Assembly (NCBI RefSeq): GCF_035751725.1
Contig: NZ_CP142104.1
Location: 1 to 64,000 of the forward strand
Direction: 5' to 3'
Length of the DNA: 64,000 nt
From: Pseudomonas frederiksbergensis
Lineage (GTDB): Bacteria; Pseudomonadota; Gammaproteobacteria; Pseudomonadales; Pseudomonadaceae
Positions 11,626 to 20,624 of this stretch are shown here, piece by piece. The position numbers and the translations under genes were made by a program. Within the stretch, counting starts at the first letter, position 1. The number at the start of each line of letters is the position of its first letter. The notes beneath the pieces were generated by a model. That model was given only the letters and a program-made list of their open reading frames with translations, did not search any database and had not been told where the DNA came from.

Positions 11626-13680
11626 TTACCCCAGCAGCGAAATGTCAGCAACGCCGAGGAACAACCCACGCAGGCGCGCCAGCAGCGCATAGCGGTTGGC
11701 CCGCACGTTGGCGTCCTCGGCATTGACCATCACCGCTTCGAAGAACGCATCGACCGGTTCGCGCAGTGCAGCCAGGCGCGCGAGGGTTTCGCTGTACTGA
11801 CGTGCCGCCGCCATCGGCTGGACCGCCTGGTCCGCCTGCTGGATCGCCGAATACAGGGAGAACTCGTTGGCGTTGTCGAAGTACTTGGCTTCGACGGTGG
11901 CCGCGATATTGCCTTCGGCCTTGCCCAACAGGTTCGATACGCGCTTGTTCACTGCCGCAAGCGCTGCCGCTTCCGGCAGTTTGCGGAAGGACTGCACCGC
12001 TTGTACGCGTTGGTCGAAGTCCAGGGCGGAACCCGGCTTCAGGGCACGTACCGACAGGTAGGTCGCGACGTCGACGCCTTCGTCTTCGTAACGCGCACGC
12101 AGGCGGTCGAAGATAAATTCCAGCACCGCATCGGCCAGGCCGGCAGCCTTGACCTTGCTGCCGAACGCATTGACGGCGAAAGCCACGGCGTCATTCAGGT
12201 CCAGGTCCAATTGCTTGTCGATCAGGATCCGCAACACGCCTAGCGCCGCGCGACGCAAGGCATACGGGTCTTTGCTGCCGGTTGGCAGCATGCCGATGCC
12301 GAAGATGCCGACCAGGGTGTCGAGCTTGTCGGCGATCGCCACGGCCGCACCGGTCAGGGTGGTCGGCAATTCAGCGCCGGCGCCGCGGGGCATGTACTGC
12401 TCGTTCAGCGCCAGGGCCACATCCTGCGGCTCGCCATCGTTGAGGGCGTAGTAGTAGCCGGCGACGCCTTGCATCTCCGGGAACTCACCGACCATTTCGG
12501 TGGACAGGTCGCACTTGGACAGGATGCCGGCACGCGCCGCACGCTGGGCGTCGCCGCCGATACGTGGGGCGATGAATGCCGCCAGTTTCGAAACACGCTC
12601 GGCCTTGTCGTAGACGCTGCCGAGTTTCTCCTGGAACACCACGTTGCGCAGGCGCTCGTTGAAGCTTTCCAGGGGTTGTTTCTTGTCTTGCTTGAAGAAG
12701 AACTCGGCATCGGTCAGGCGCGGGCGAACGACTTTCTCGTTACCGGCGATGATCTGCTGCGGGTCCTTGCTTTCGATGTTGGCGACTGTGATGAAGCGCG
12801 GCAGCAACTTGCCTTCGGCGTCCAGCAGGCAGAAGTACTTCTGGTTGTCCTGCATGGTGGTGATCAGTGCTTCCTGCGGCACTTCAAGGAAACGTTCCTC
12901 GAAGGAGCACACCAGCGGCACCGGCCATTCCACCAGCGCGGTGACTTCGTCCAGCAAGTTGGCCGGCACGATGGCGGTGCCTTCCTGCAGGGTGGCCAGT
13001 TCTTCGGTGCGCTTGCTGATCAGCTCGCGGCGCTCGTTGGCGTCGGCCAGGACATAGGCGGTGCGCAGGTCGGCCAGGTAATTGGCCGGCGAAGTGATGC
13101 GCACGCTCTGCGGGTGATGGAAGCGATGACCGCGGGAATCGCGACCGGCCTTCTGGGCCAGGATCGTGCAGTCGATAACCTGGTCACCGAGCAGCATCAC
13201 CAGCCATTGGGTTGGACGTACAAACTCTTCCTTGCGCGCAGCCCAGCGCATGCGCTTGGGGATCGGCAAGTCATTGAGGGAGTCTTCGACGATGGTCGGC
13301 AACAGGCTGGCGGTCGGCTTGCCCTTGATGCTCTGGCTGTAGCGCAGCTTCGGACCGCTCTGGTCGATCTCGCTCAGGTCTACGCCGCACTTCTTGGCGA
13401 AGCCCAGCGCGGCCTGGGTCGGGTTGCCCTCGGCATCGAACGCGGCTTGGCGCGGCGGGCCGTCGAGGTTGATGCTGCGGTCAGGCTGCTGGGTTTCCAG
13501 GGCGGTGATCAGCACGGCCAGGCGACGCGGCGCGGCATAGACGTGCTTGGTTTCGAAGTTCAGGCCAGCGGCTTGCAGGCCTTTTTCGATGCCGGCCAGG
13601 AACGCATCGGCCAGGGTGTTCAGGGCTTTGGGTGGCAGTTCTTCGGTGCCCAGTTCAACCAGAAAATCTTGAGCACTCAT
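11626..13680 (-). CDS. glyS: Glycyl-tRNA synthetase beta subunit
   Basis: GlyS is the large subunit of the heterotetrameric alpha2-beta2 glycyl-tRNA synthetase and carries the tRNA-recognition and HD-like domains. The 684-residue protein begins [20 protein letters not shown], the conserved family start, and has the usual length. Its ATG overlaps the glyQ stop by 4 bp (ATGA), giving translational coupling that supports equal subunit synthesis. Confidence 0.98.
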   Translation of the reverse strand: MSAQDFLVELGTEELPPKALNTLADAFLAGIEKGLQAAGLNFETKHVYAAPRRLAVLITALETQQPDRSINLDGPPRQAAFDAEGNPTQAALGFAKKCGVDLSEIDQSGPKLRYSQSIKGKPTASLLPTIVEDSLNDLPIPKRMRWAARKEEFVRPTQWLVMLLGDQVIDCTILAQKAGRDSRGHRFHHPQSVRITSPANYLADLRTAYVLADANERRELISKRTEELATLQEGTAIVPANLLDEVTALVEWPVPLVCSFEERFLEVPQEALITTMQDNQKYFCLLDAEGKLLPRFITVANIESKDPQQIIAGNEKVVRPRLTDAEFFFKQDKKQPLESFNERLRNVVFQEKLGSVYDKAERVSKLAAFIAPRIGGDAQRAARAGILSKCDLSTEMVGEFPEMQGVAGYYYALNDGEPQDVALALNEQYMPRGAGAELPTTLTGAAVAIADKLDTLVGIFGIGMLPTGSKDPYALRRAALGVLRILIDKQLDLDLNDAVAFAVNAFGSKVKAAGLADAVLEFIFDRLRARYEDEGVDVATYLSVRALKPGSALDFDQRVQAVQSFRKLPEAAALAAVNKRVSNLLGKAEGNIAATVEAKYFDNANEFSLYSAIQQADQAVQPMAAARQYSETLARLAALREPVDAFFEAVMVNAEDANVRANRYALLARLRGLFLGVADISLLG

Positions 13681-14630
13681 TGTGCAGCCTCCAGCTTAGC
13701 CAACACTTCATCACGCAGATCCGGGGTCGCCATCGGGAAGCCCAGCTTGGCACGGGCCAGCAGGTAGGCTTGCGCAACGGAACGCGCCAGGGTGCGTACA
13801 CGCAGGATGTATTGCTGGCGCGCGGTCACGGAAATCGCCCGGCGTGCGTCCAGCAAGTTGAAGGTATGGGACGCCTTCAACACCATTTCATAGCTCGGCA
13901 ACGGCAGCGGCTGGTCCAGCTCGATCAGGCGCTTGGCTTCGCTTTCATAGAAATCGAACAGTTCGAACAGCTTGTCGACGTTGGCGTGTTCAAAGTTGTA
14001 GGTGGACTGCTCCACTTCGTTCTGGTGGAACACGTCGCCGTAGGTCACCTTGCCGAACGGGCCGTCGGCCCATACCAGGTCGTACACCGAATCCACGCCT
14101 TGCAGGTACATGGCCAGGCGTTCGAGGCCATAGGTGATCTCGCCGGTGACCGGGTAGCACTCGATGCCGCCCGCTTGCTGGAAGTAGGTGAACTGGGTCA
14201 CTTCCATGCCGTTGAGCCAGACTTCCCAGCCCAGGCCCCAGGCGCCCAGGGTCGGCGATTCCCAGTTGTCTTCGACGAAACGAATGTCATGCACCAGCGG
14301 GTCGAGGCCGACGTGCTTGAGGGAGCCAAGGTACAGTTCCTGGAAGTTCTCCGGGTTCGGCTTCAGCACGACCTGGAACTGGTAGTAGTGCTGCAGGCGG
14401 TTCGGGTTTTCGCCGTAGCGGCCGTCAGTCGGGCGGCGGCTGGGCTGCACATAGGCGGCGTTCCAGGTTTCCGGGCCGATGGCACGCAGAAACGTGGCAG
14501 TGTGGAAAGTGCCGGCGCCTACTTCCATATCGTAGGGCTGAAGTACCACGCAACCTTGCTCGGCCCAGTATTGCTGGAGGGCGAGGATCAAGTCTTGGAA
14601 GGTACGCACGGCTGGCGTAGGCTGGCTCAC
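13677..14630 (-). CDS. glyQ: Glycyl-tRNA synthetase alpha subunit
   Basis: GlyQ is the class II catalytic subunit that activates glycine. I choose GTG 14630 ([15 protein letters not shown]), 317 residues, because AGGTGA lies 6 nt upstream and this matches the family N terminus. Upstream in-frame codons to 14696 have no ribosome-binding site. The motif-rich core ([33 protein letters not shown]) is intact. It is the first gene of a leftward operon divergent from tag. Confidence 0.97.
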   Translation of the reverse strand: MSQPTPAVRTFQDLILALQQYWAEQGCVVLQPYDMEVGAGTFHTATFLRAIGPETWNAAYVQPSRRPTDGRYGENPNRLQHYYQFQVVLKPNPENFQELYLGSLKHVGLDPLVHDIRFVEDNWESPTLGAWGLGWEVWLNGMEVTQFTYFQQAGGIECYPVTGEITYGLERLAMYLQGVDSVYDLVWADGPFGKVTYGDVFHQNEVEQSTYNFEHANVDKLFELFDFYESEAKRLIELDQPLPLPSYEMVLKASHTFNLLDARRAISVTARQQYILRVRTLARSVAQAYLLARAKLGFPMATPDLRDEVLAKLEAAQ

Positions 14631-14711
14631 GAAATTCACCTGTTTCTTGGGCTGCGATTTAAAGAGCGGGAGTATACCCGATTCGTTCGTGCGCACGCCC
14701 CCTGGAGCCTT

Positions 14712-15269
14712 ATGCCACGCTGCTTTTGGTGTTCAGAAGATCCGTTGTACATGGCTTATCACGATCAGGAGTGGGGCACGCCGCTGCGCGATGCGCAGGG
14801 TTTGTTCGAGTTGCTTTTGCTCGAAGGGTTCCAGGCCGGGCTGTCCTGGATCACCGTTTTGCGCAAACGCGAGCGCTACCGGGAAGTGCTGTACGGCTTC
14901 GACGTACAGCGCGTGGCGCAGATGAGCGATGCGGAAATCGATGAGCTGATGCTCGACCCAGGGATCATTCGCAACCGTCTCAAGCTCAAGGCCGCCCGCC
15001 GCAATGCCCAGGCCTGGCTGGCGCTGGAAGATCCGGTGGTGTTCCTCTGGTCGTTCGTGGGCGGCAAACCCGTCATCAACCATTTCAAGGACCGCACCGA
15101 AGTGCCGGCCATCACGCCCGAGGCGTTGGCAATGAGCAAAGGGCTGAAAAAAGCCGGGTTCACCTTCGTCGGGCCGACCATCTGCTACGCCTTGATGCAG
15201 GCCTCGGGCATGGTCATGGACCACACCCAGGACTGCGACCGCTACGCCGAGTTGGTAAACGGCGGTTAG
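14712..15269 (+). CDS. tag: DNA-3-methyladenine glycosylase I
   Basis: Tag excises 3-methyladenine from alkylated DNA in base-excision repair. ATG 14712 follows a GGAG at short spacing and yields 185 residues, starting MPRCFWC. The zinc-snap ligands C4, H17, H171 and C175 are present, and [15 protein letters not shown] carries the conserved substrate-pocket region. It is divergent from glyQ with an 81-bp shared promoter region, matching the PA0009/PA0010 order. Confidence 0.96.
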   Translation: MPRCFWCSEDPLYMAYHDQEWGTPLRDAQGLFELLLLEGFQAGLSWITVLRKRERYREVLYGFDVQRVAQMSDAEIDELMLDPGIIRNRLKLKAARRNAQAWLALEDPVVFLWSFVGGKPVINHFKDRTEVPAITPEALAMSKGLKKAGFTFVGPTICYALMQASGMVMDHTQDCDRYAELVNGG

Positions 15270-15311
15270 AATAGTCGGCTCGCAACACGACCCATGAATT
15301 CAGGAGTGACC

Positions 15312-15320
15312 TGTGGATAA
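15312..15320 (-). promoter_or_regulatory. Perfect DnaA box over the htrB-like start codon
   Basis: TGTGGATAA spans the GTG start codon (15313-15315) of the downstream acyltransferase gene. DnaA bound here could interfere with expression, but this is inference. Confidence 0.55.
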
Positions 15321-16200
15321 GTTGAAAGGCGCCTTGCTGGTCGGCGCTCTGCGGTTGTTTGCGCTGCTGCCCTGGCGGGCGGTGCAGGCGGTGGGCTCGG
15401 CGATTGGCTGGCTCATGTGGAAATTCCCCAACCGTTCCCGCGACGTGGTGCGGATCAACCTTGCCAAGTGTTTTCCCGAGATGGACCCGGTCGAACGTGA
15501 GCGCCTGGTAGGCCAGAGTCTCAAGGACATCGGCAAATCCCTGACCGAAAGCGCCTGCGCCTGGATCTGGCCGGCACAGCGCTCCATCGAACTGGTGCGC
15601 GAAGTCGAAGGACTGGAAGTATTGAAAGAAGCCCTGGCCTCGGGCAAGGGCGTAGTGGGTATCACCAGTCACCTGGGTAACTGGGAAGTGCTCAACCACT
15701 TCTATTGCAGCCAGTGCAAACCGATCATTTTCTACCGTCCGCCCAAGCTCAAGGCGGTGGATGAATTGCTGCAAAAACAACGCGTACAGTTGGGTAACAA
15801 AGTCGCGGCGTCGACCAAGGAAGGTATTCTCAGCGTCATCAAGGAAGTGCGCAAAGGCGGCCAGGTGGGCATCCCCGCCGACCCGGAACCGTCTGAGTCC
15901 GCCGGTATCTTCGTGCCCTTTTTCGCCACCCAGGCCCTGACCAGCAAGTTCGTCCCGAACATGCTCGCTGGCGGCAAAGCCGTGGGCGTGTTCCTGCATG
16001 CCCTGCGCCTGCCGGACGGCTCCGGGTACAAAGTCATCCTCGAAGCTGCGCCAGAGGAGATGTACAGCACTGACACCGAAACGGCCTGCGCTGCCATGAG
16101 TAAGGTGGTCGAGCGTTACGTGCGTGCCTACCCGAGCCAATACATGTGGAGCATGAAACGCTTCAAGAAACGCCCACCGGGCGAGGCGCGGTGGTACTGA
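15313..16200 (+). CDS. htrB: Lipid A secondary acyltransferase, HtrB/LpxL family
   Basis: This inner-membrane enzyme adds a secondary acyl chain, typically laurate, to lipid A. GTG 15313 has AGGAG 6 nt upstream and gives 295 residues starting MDKLKGALLVGALRLFALLPW with a hydrophobic N-terminal anchor. The catalytic H-x4-E is seen in TSHLGNWEVLNH. The PADPEPSES and YMWSMKRFKKRP segments are family hallmarks. It corresponds in position to PA0011 (htrB1), next to tag. A DnaA box overlaps the start. Confidence 0.92.
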   Translation: MDKLKGALLVGALRLFALLPWRAVQAVGSAIGWLMWKFPNRSRDVVRINLAKCFPEMDPVERERLVGQSLKDIGKSLTESACAWIWPAQRSIELVREVEGLEVLKEALASGKGVVGITSHLGNWEVLNHFYCSQCKPIIFYRPPKLKAVDELLQKQRVQLGNKVAASTKEGILSVIKEVRKGGQVGIPADPEPSESAGIFVPFFATQALTSKFVPNMLAGGKAVGVFLHALRLPDGSGYKVILEAAPEEMYSTDTETACAAMSKVVERYVRAYPSQYMWSMKRFKKRPPGEARWY

Positions 16201-16531
16201 AGGCCCGCCTGACCGATCAGTGCGCCATGATTACGCCGAATCTGGGGCGCACTGATAAATAGTGCAAGAGGCTCTCGTGCGAGGGGAGTTGTCATGTTTA
16301 TTGCCGGGAACTACCCGTCCCGGTCTTGAATGCAGCTCCTCATGCCCACCCCTAACCATAAAACAGTCGATAATAAAAGCGTCATAACCTCAATGAATCA
16401 CTACTGTTAAGAACGGTCTATTCCGGCGGTGTCTCGCTAGCCATAAGTCGAATAACAGCCTTAATAAACTGCGTCTTATAGTGCGCGACGCAAAAACAAT
16501 CTCGACCTTTAATTAGTCCTGGATGGTTTAG
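16201..16531. other. Intergenic region after htrB
   Basis: An inverted repeat ATCAGTGCGCC/GGCGCACTGAT (16216-16226 and 16246-16256) just after htrB may act as a transcription terminator, though it has no long T tract. The rest is AT-richer than the neighbouring core genes and shows no gene I can recognise. Confidence 0.5.
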
Positions 16532-16765
16532 ATGTCGCTAAAAAGAGTTAAGGCTAAAGCGCTTCCAATCACTGAGGAGTTGTTGCAATTACTACGGGCA
16601 ACACAACACGCTCAGACTGTATGGAGCGTCACCGTCAATGATATTGACGCGTCATGCGATGAGGTATGGCTTGCTCGGATGTGGGAGGTCGAGGGCCTCG
16701 AAGCCCAATACCGAGCGTGTCAGGATCGGCTATTTCTGTACCTGAAACAGGCCATCCAGATTTAA
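16532..16765 (+). CDS. Small hypothetical protein
   Basis: The 77-residue reading frame starts ATG 16532 with a weak GGA about 9 nt upstream. The product (MSLKRVKAKALPITEELLQL...) is soluble, helical-looking and has a Trp-rich middle; it has no signal peptide and no motif I know. Codon use (AAA, TTA, CTA, ACA) is AT-rich compared with htrB, suggesting acquired DNA or chance. I do not recognise a family, and there is no partner gene beside it. Confidence 0.4.
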   Translation: MSLKRVKAKALPITEELLQLLRATQHAQTVWSVTVNDIDASCDEVWLARMWEVEGLEAQYRACQDRLFLYLKQAIQI

Positions 16766-17114
16766 CCAGTCCGTTGAAGGCTGCGCTGTTCCCGTTGCTT
16801 GCACTAGAGATGCGGGCCCACCAGAACCGAACGATCATGAACATTCGACTAAAGAACTAGACAGTTTATGAGTGTTTGAAAAATACCTCTTAGTTTGACA
16901 ACGGACCTCTCGCGCAATCGCCGGCCGGCTGTGAGCTGTAACCTTTCAGCGACGCCTTAGGCCAAATAGACTGTACATAGCGCTATTTTTTCACGTATGA
17001 GGCGAATTGCTCTCCAGAGCACTTTAGTTGCCACTCTACAACTAAAGCATTCAGGTTCACGGTCGACACTCAGGGCGCCATGTTCATTCCATCTGAGTTA
17101 CAACGGGAGTCTTT
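16766..17114. other. Intergenic region upstream of the chemoreceptor
   Basis: No gene is visible. Near its right end lies a sigma-28-like promoter (listed separately). The remainder is AT-rich relative to the core chromosome. Confidence 0.5.
17043..17069 (+). promoter_or_regulatory. Candidate FliA (sigma-28) promoter for the chemoreceptor
   Basis: TAAA (17043-17046), a 15-bp spacer and GTCGACAC (17062-17069) resemble TAAA-N15-GCCGATAA with five of eight -10 bases matching. It lies 45 bp before the chemoreceptor ATG, a class of gene commonly under FliA. Confidence 0.4.
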
Positions 17115-18671
17115 ATGTTTGACTGGATCAGCAATATCCGTGTCAGCGCGAAATTAAGCTTGGGCTTCGGTCTGGTACTAGGGCTTGCGCTGTTACTGGC
17201 ATTCACGGGGTGGTACGCCATTGCGACGTTGACCGAACGCGGCGTTAAAATCGAGAAAATTGCTCAAATCAGCGATTACACCAAAGAGCTGCGAATCAAT
17301 CGATTGCGTCTTGGTGCAAATCCTCAGCCCGATGCCTATCAACCGCTGCAGAAAATCCTGGACAATCTGGCGGCTCACTTGCAAAGCATCAGCACTCAGT
17401 TCACTGCCCCGATTGATCAGGAACTGATGCAACAACAGAACACATCCGTCAGAGAATACGGACAACTATTGCTTGATCTGGCCAAACCCAATGCTGACCA
17501 AGGGCCCATATATAAACGTATGGGGCAGTTGGGTGATCTGTTGCTCGATACGACGCAAAAGCTCATTGACTCGCAAAATACCAAGCGCGATGCCGACGCC
17601 GCGTCTGCCAAGGTTCTGCTGGGTCTTGTCGCTGCCTTGACGTTGCTATTGGGCGCACTTGCTGCGTGGATCATTACCCAACAAATCGTTAACCCTCTGC
17701 AATACACGCTACAGGCCGTGAATCGTATTGCCAGTGGGGATTTGAGTGAGCCCGTGCAGGTCAATCGGCGTGATGAGTTGGGTCAGCTGCAATCGGGTCT
17801 TCAGCAGATGACGCTCAACCTTCATGAGCTGATCGAGGGCATTCGATCCGGCGTCATTCAGGTTGCCAGTGCTGCCGAACAGCTGTCGGCAGTCACCGAG
17901 CAAACCAATGCAGGCGTCAATAATCAGAAAAACGAAACGGATCATGTTGCCACCGCGATGAGCGAAATGACCGCAACGGTGCAAAACGTCGCACGCGATG
18001 CTGAAGAGGCCTCAACTGCCGCAACCGCAGCGGATCAGCAAGCCTCTGAAGGAGAGCAAATCGTGAATGAGGCCATAGCGCAGATCCAGCGTTTGGCCGA
18101 AGAGCTCAATCAGTCGGCTGACGCTGTACGCCATCTCCAGGAACAAAGCGAAAAAATCGGCGGGGTGCTCGATGTGATAAAGGCGGTGGCCCAACAAACC
18201 AATCTGTTGGCGCTGAATGCGGCCATTGAAGCGGCACGCGCCGGCGAGGCTGGCCGTGGCTTTGCAGTGGTAGCAGACGAGGTGCGCAGCCTTGCCTTGC
18301 GCACCCAGCGCTCCACTGAAGAAATTGAAAGTCTGGTGGCCGGTGTACAGAGTGGTACTCATGCCGTTGCCTCAGGCATGGAAAGCAGCCAACTGTTGGG
18401 CGAGAGCAGCGTCGAATTTACCCACCGCGCGGTGATCGCCCTGGAAAACATCACGAGTAAAGTATCGATCATTCAAGCCATGAATCAGCAAATCGCCACC
18501 GCAGCGGAGCAGCAAAGCGCAGTCGCCGAGGAAATCAATCGCAGTGTCATCAACGTCCGCGACATCTCCGAGCAGACGGCCGGCACCTGCGAGGAAACCG
18601 CTTCCTCAAGTACTGAACTTGCAAGGCTGGGCCATGAACTGGAGAGGTTGGTAGGACGTTTTAAAGTGTAG
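17115..18671 (+). CDS. Methyl-accepting chemotaxis protein
   Basis: A 518-residue membrane chemoreceptor that signals through CheW/CheA. It has TM1 (about 13-33), a periplasmic region of about 130 residues predicted helical (likely four-helix bundle), TM2 (about 168-190), a HAMP domain after the ITQQIVNPL segment, and a cytoplasmic signalling domain whose hairpin tip reads [20 protein letters not shown]. Methylation helices flank the tip. No C-terminal CheR-tethering pentapeptide is seen (it ends VGRFKV). The ligand cannot be deduced. It stands alone in an accessory region with a possible FliA promoter. Confidence 0.95.
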   Translation: MFDWISNIRVSAKLSLGFGLVLGLALLLAFTGWYAIATLTERGVKIEKIAQISDYTKELRINRLRLGANPQPDAYQPLQKILDNLAAHLQSISTQFTAPIDQELMQQQNTSVREYGQLLLDLAKPNADQGPIYKRMGQLGDLLLDTTQKLIDSQNTKRDADAASAKVLLGLVAALTLLLGALAAWIITQQIVNPLQYTLQAVNRIASGDLSEPVQVNRRDELGQLQSGLQQMTLNLHELIEGIRSGVIQVASAAEQLSAVTEQTNAGVNNQKNETDHVATAMSEMTATVQNVARDAEEASTAATAADQQASEGEQIVNEAIAQIQRLAEELNQSADAVRHLQEQSEKIGGVLDVIKAVAQQTNLLALNAAIEAARAGEAGRGFAVVADEVRSLALRTQRSTEEIESLVAGVQSGTHAVASGMESSQLLGESSVEFTHRAVIALENITSKVSIIQAMNQQIATAAEQQSAVAEEINRSVINVRDISEQTAGTCEETASSSTELARLGHELERLVGRFKV

Positions 18672-18872
18672 ATGTGGCAGGGATGGCGCCGTTTTGCACC
18701 CGCAATGCCTCAGGTATCACGGGTACCGGCGCCAGCTGTGTTCCTTCTCTGCTCTCAACCCCTGCCGTTCGGATCGATTTTTCCAAGCTCGGAGAGGGGG
18801 AAATGGCCTAAGCTCGCTTACTTCCAAATCAGCCAAGGAAGCGTCAATGGGCATTCAACCCGATCAGCGCTT

Positions 18873-19172
18873 TCAGCTACCGACATCCGCCAGCAAAAAC
18901 GCCAAGCGAGGATCCGCCTTCGATGGAGTCACCGCCACGATCTCGGCTTGCACGACGTCTTCCATCACGAAAGGATCGTTGCTGACCCGATCCTCAAGCT
19001 GGGCCAGAGCGACTCCACTGGCCAGAATCATCCCGCCGGCCTGTGGCTGGATACTGCCGGCCATGAGAAAAACACCCTCATCAAAACCGCGCTGCAGCCA
19101 CTCTTTATGTGCTTGCATCAGCCGGCCCACCTGATCACGTCCGGCGGAAAACCTCAGAAAAATGACGTACAT
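18873..19172 (-). CDS. YciI-family protein
   Basis: The 99-residue product starts MYVIFLRFSAGRDQVGRLMQAH and fits the YciI-like ferredoxin-fold family, which has a conserved His/Asp pair (here H22 and a C-terminal Asp region) and ends with a beta strand EIVAVTP. Members are small dimeric proteins of mostly unknown catalytic role. GGGAGG precedes the ATG at good spacing. It begins 36 bp after the stop of the tetR gene on the same strand, so the pair is probably one transcript. Confidence 0.85.
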   Translation of the reverse strand: MYVIFLRFSAGRDQVGRLMQAHKEWLQRGFDEGVFLMAGSIQPQAGGMILASGVALAQLEDRVSNDPFVMEDVVQAEIVAVTPSKADPRLAFLLADVGS

Positions 19173-19208
19173 AGTTGTCCTCCCTGAAAATCATGGTGGT
19201 CGTTTGAT

Positions 19209-19787
19209 CTAAACCTTTACCTCATCCGCGAGGCCGTCAAGCCATGCACACATGCGCTCGGCCTCCCGTCGGATGAAGCGCTCGTCTTGAAATGCCTGTG
19301 CAAGCAACGCAATGCCCTGGCTGAATGCCAACACATGCATCGCCAGCGAGTCCGCGTCCGTTTCATGCCCGAGCAGAACGAACTGGTGGCATAACCAAGT
19401 GCGGAACAAGACAAACAGCTGATTGGACTGTGGCTGTGCGGGGTGGCCAATCTTGGCCAGTTCGCTGCAAAGCGTGCCGACCGGGCAGCCATGACGAATG
19501 ATCTGCGCTCGATTCGTGACCACGATGCGGATGAAATCCTTGATGCGCTCGGAGGGGGAATCGCTTTGGCTTTCCCATTCCTCCAGCATTCCTGATGTGC
19601 TCATCATGCGTTTGCCGATGACGGCATCCAGAATCTCGTCCTTGCTCTTGAAGTGGTAATAAAAATTGCCACGGGAAATACCCACGGCGTCGGCAATGTC
19701 AGAGAAAGAGGTCAGCTCATAGCCTCTTTCATAAAACAGCCTGTCCGCCTCCGCGACGATGCGCTCGCGGGTCGTTTTGTCAGCCAT
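19209..19787 (-). CDS. TetR-family transcriptional regulator
   Basis: A 192-residue repressor-type protein with an N-terminal helix-turn-helix (about 24-50: FSDIADAVGISRGNFYYHF) typical of TetR/AcrR regulators. The C-terminal ligand-binding half (HGCPVGTLCSELAK) resembles the TetR_C YxaF-like subgroup. Its start lies 30 bp from two adjacent palindromes (19817-19868) that are the likely operators, implying autoregulation. The gene on the other side of those operators is now only a fragment of a short-chain dehydrogenase. Confidence 0.92.
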   Translation of the reverse strand: MADKTTRERIVAEADRLFYERGYELTSFSDIADAVGISRGNFYYHFKSKDEILDAVIGKRMMSTSGMLEEWESQSDSPSERIKDFIRIVVTNRAQIIRHGCPVGTLCSELAKIGHPAQPQSNQLFVLFRTWLCHQFVLLGHETDADSLAMHVLAFSQGIALLAQAFQDERFIRREAERMCAWLDGLADEVKV

Positions 19788-19816
19788 TCAGATGCGCCAG
19801 ATTGCGTTGAAGTGTG

Positions 19817-19836
19817 ATTAGGACGGTTGACCTAAT
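19817..19836. promoter_or_regulatory. Palindromic operator 1 for the TetR regulator
   Basis: ATTAGGACGGTTGACCTAAT has inverted arms ATTAGG/CCTAAT. It shares the core TAGGACGGT with a second site 15 bp to the right, which is what a pair of TetR-family operators looks like. Confidence 0.7.
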
Positions 19837-19851
19837 GTCTGGATTTGAGGG

Positions 19852-19867
19852 TAGGACGGTCATCCTA
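19852..19867. promoter_or_regulatory. Palindromic operator 2 for the TetR regulator
   Basis: TAGGACGGTCATCCTA has arms TAGGA/TCCTA and the same core as operator 1. Confidence 0.68.
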
Positions 19868-19950
19868 ATCGGTCAAGTGAAAGAAGTTCATCGGTGTGTG
19901 AGATCAGTGATGTCGGGCGTGCGTATTTCCAGAGCTAGAAGCCGGGAATG

Positions 19951-20146
19951 GTCGAGCGCAGCGGGGAAAGTTTGGAAGAAGTCGCGGCAGATTTCGTCAA
20001 CGAGCGCCGCAGCACCTCGATCATCCAGCGCCCGGCGCGCTTGAGGAAGTCGCCAAATGATTATCTACGCCAGCCCGGAACAGGCCTCGGCCACCACCGG
20101 CGCGGCGCTGCGTGTTGATGGTGGGGTGGTGGATAGCATCGTTTAG
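19951..20146 (+). pseudogene. Remnant of a short-chain dehydrogenase/reductase
   Basis: Translating in three successive frames recovers the C-terminal part of an SDR: SLEEVAADFVNERRSTSIIQ, then EEVA, then MIIYASPEQASATTGAALRV and DGGVVDSIV before TAG at 20144. The segment ASATTGAALRVDGGVV is the characteristic end of FabG-like SDRs. Frame changes near 20030 and 20057 and the missing N-terminal two thirds, including the glycine-rich cofactor site and the YxxxK catalytic motif, show that it is dead. It lies downstream of the twin TetR operators and was probably the regulator's original target. Confidence 0.8.
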
Positions 20147-20161
20147 GACCTCGGAATATGT

Positions 20162-20210
20162 TGCAAAAAAACGCCGCTTCCTCGTGAGAGATAAGCGGCG
20201 TTCTTTCTTT
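20162..20210. terminator. Bidirectional terminator
   Basis: AACGCCGCTT (20170-20179) pairs with AAGCGGCGTT (20193-20202). A7 on the left supplies the T tract for the minus-strand repeat-protein gene; a T-rich stretch follows on the right. Confidence 0.8.
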
Positions 20211-20261
20211 TGGAAGCAACATGGGTTGATTCGACCGGTTTTTGGAGCGATGAAGAAATGT

Positions 20262-20591
20262 TCAGCTCACTCTGTTTTCGATGAGTCGATCGGAGCCACC
20301 CTCGGCCACTCGGTTTTGGATCAGTCGGTCCGAACCACCCTCGGCCACTCGGTTTTGGATCAGCCGGTCCGAACCACCCTCGGCCACTCGGTTTTGGAGC
20401 AATCGATCCGAACCGCCCTCGGCGACACGGTTCTGGATCAGTCGATCCGAACCGCCTTCAGCCACACGGCTTTCGATCACGCGATCCGAACCACCCTCAG
20501 CGACCGTAGGTTGAACATAAGAAGCCGCAAACGCATTGCCGAGGGACAGTGCCAAAAGCGAACCAATGAGAGTTTTGTTGAGCGTTTTCAT
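20262..20591 (-). CDS. Exported protein made of six 13-residue repeats
   Basis: The 109-residue product has a signal peptide (about 1-22, ending AFA) followed by ASYVQPT and six head-to-tail copies of VAEGGSDRLIQNR (residues 30-107) with minor changes (VIESR, LLQNR, LIENR). The mature part is hydrophilic with one Asp, one Glu and two Arg in most repeats. Similar AEGGSDR-type repeat proteins occur in pseudomonads and are sometimes labelled phage infection protein, but no function is established that I know. An AGGA precedes the ATG. It starts 33 bp after ohr on the same strand with no terminator between, so it should be co-expressed with ohr. Confidence 0.82.
   Translation of the reverse strand: MKTLNKTLIGSLLALSLGNAFAASYVQPTVAEGGSDRVIESRVAEGGSDRLIQNRVAEGGSDRLLQNRVAEGGSDRLIQNRVAEGGSDRLIQNRVAEGGSDRLIENRVS
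20275..20504 (-). repeat. 39-bp coding tandem repeat, six copies
   Basis: The DNA encoding the VAEGGSDRLIQNR units repeats every 39 bp. Copies are near-identical in the middle and drift at both ends. Unequal recombination would change copy number without breaking the frame. Confidence 0.85.
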
Positions 20592-20624
20592 GTCCTGATC
20601 CTTTTTATGCGTAGATGAAGTGAG

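Noticed and set aside
13632..14711. Long N-terminal extension of the tag gene
   Set aside because: It runs antisense through glyQ; the known Tag start with zinc ligand C4 begins at 14712 with its own ribosome-binding site.
18672..19187. Plus-strand frame after the chemoreceptor
   Set aside because: It is antisense to the yciI-like gene and has no ribosome-binding site or family.
20275..20504. 39-bp repeats resembling a CRISPR array
   Set aside because: The repeats are contiguous with no spacers, keep a reading frame and encode a repeat protein with signal peptide.
20281..20514. Plus-strand repeat ORF opposite the 13-residue repeat gene
   Set aside because: Open only because the 39-bp repeat is a multiple of three; no signal peptide or ribosome-binding site.
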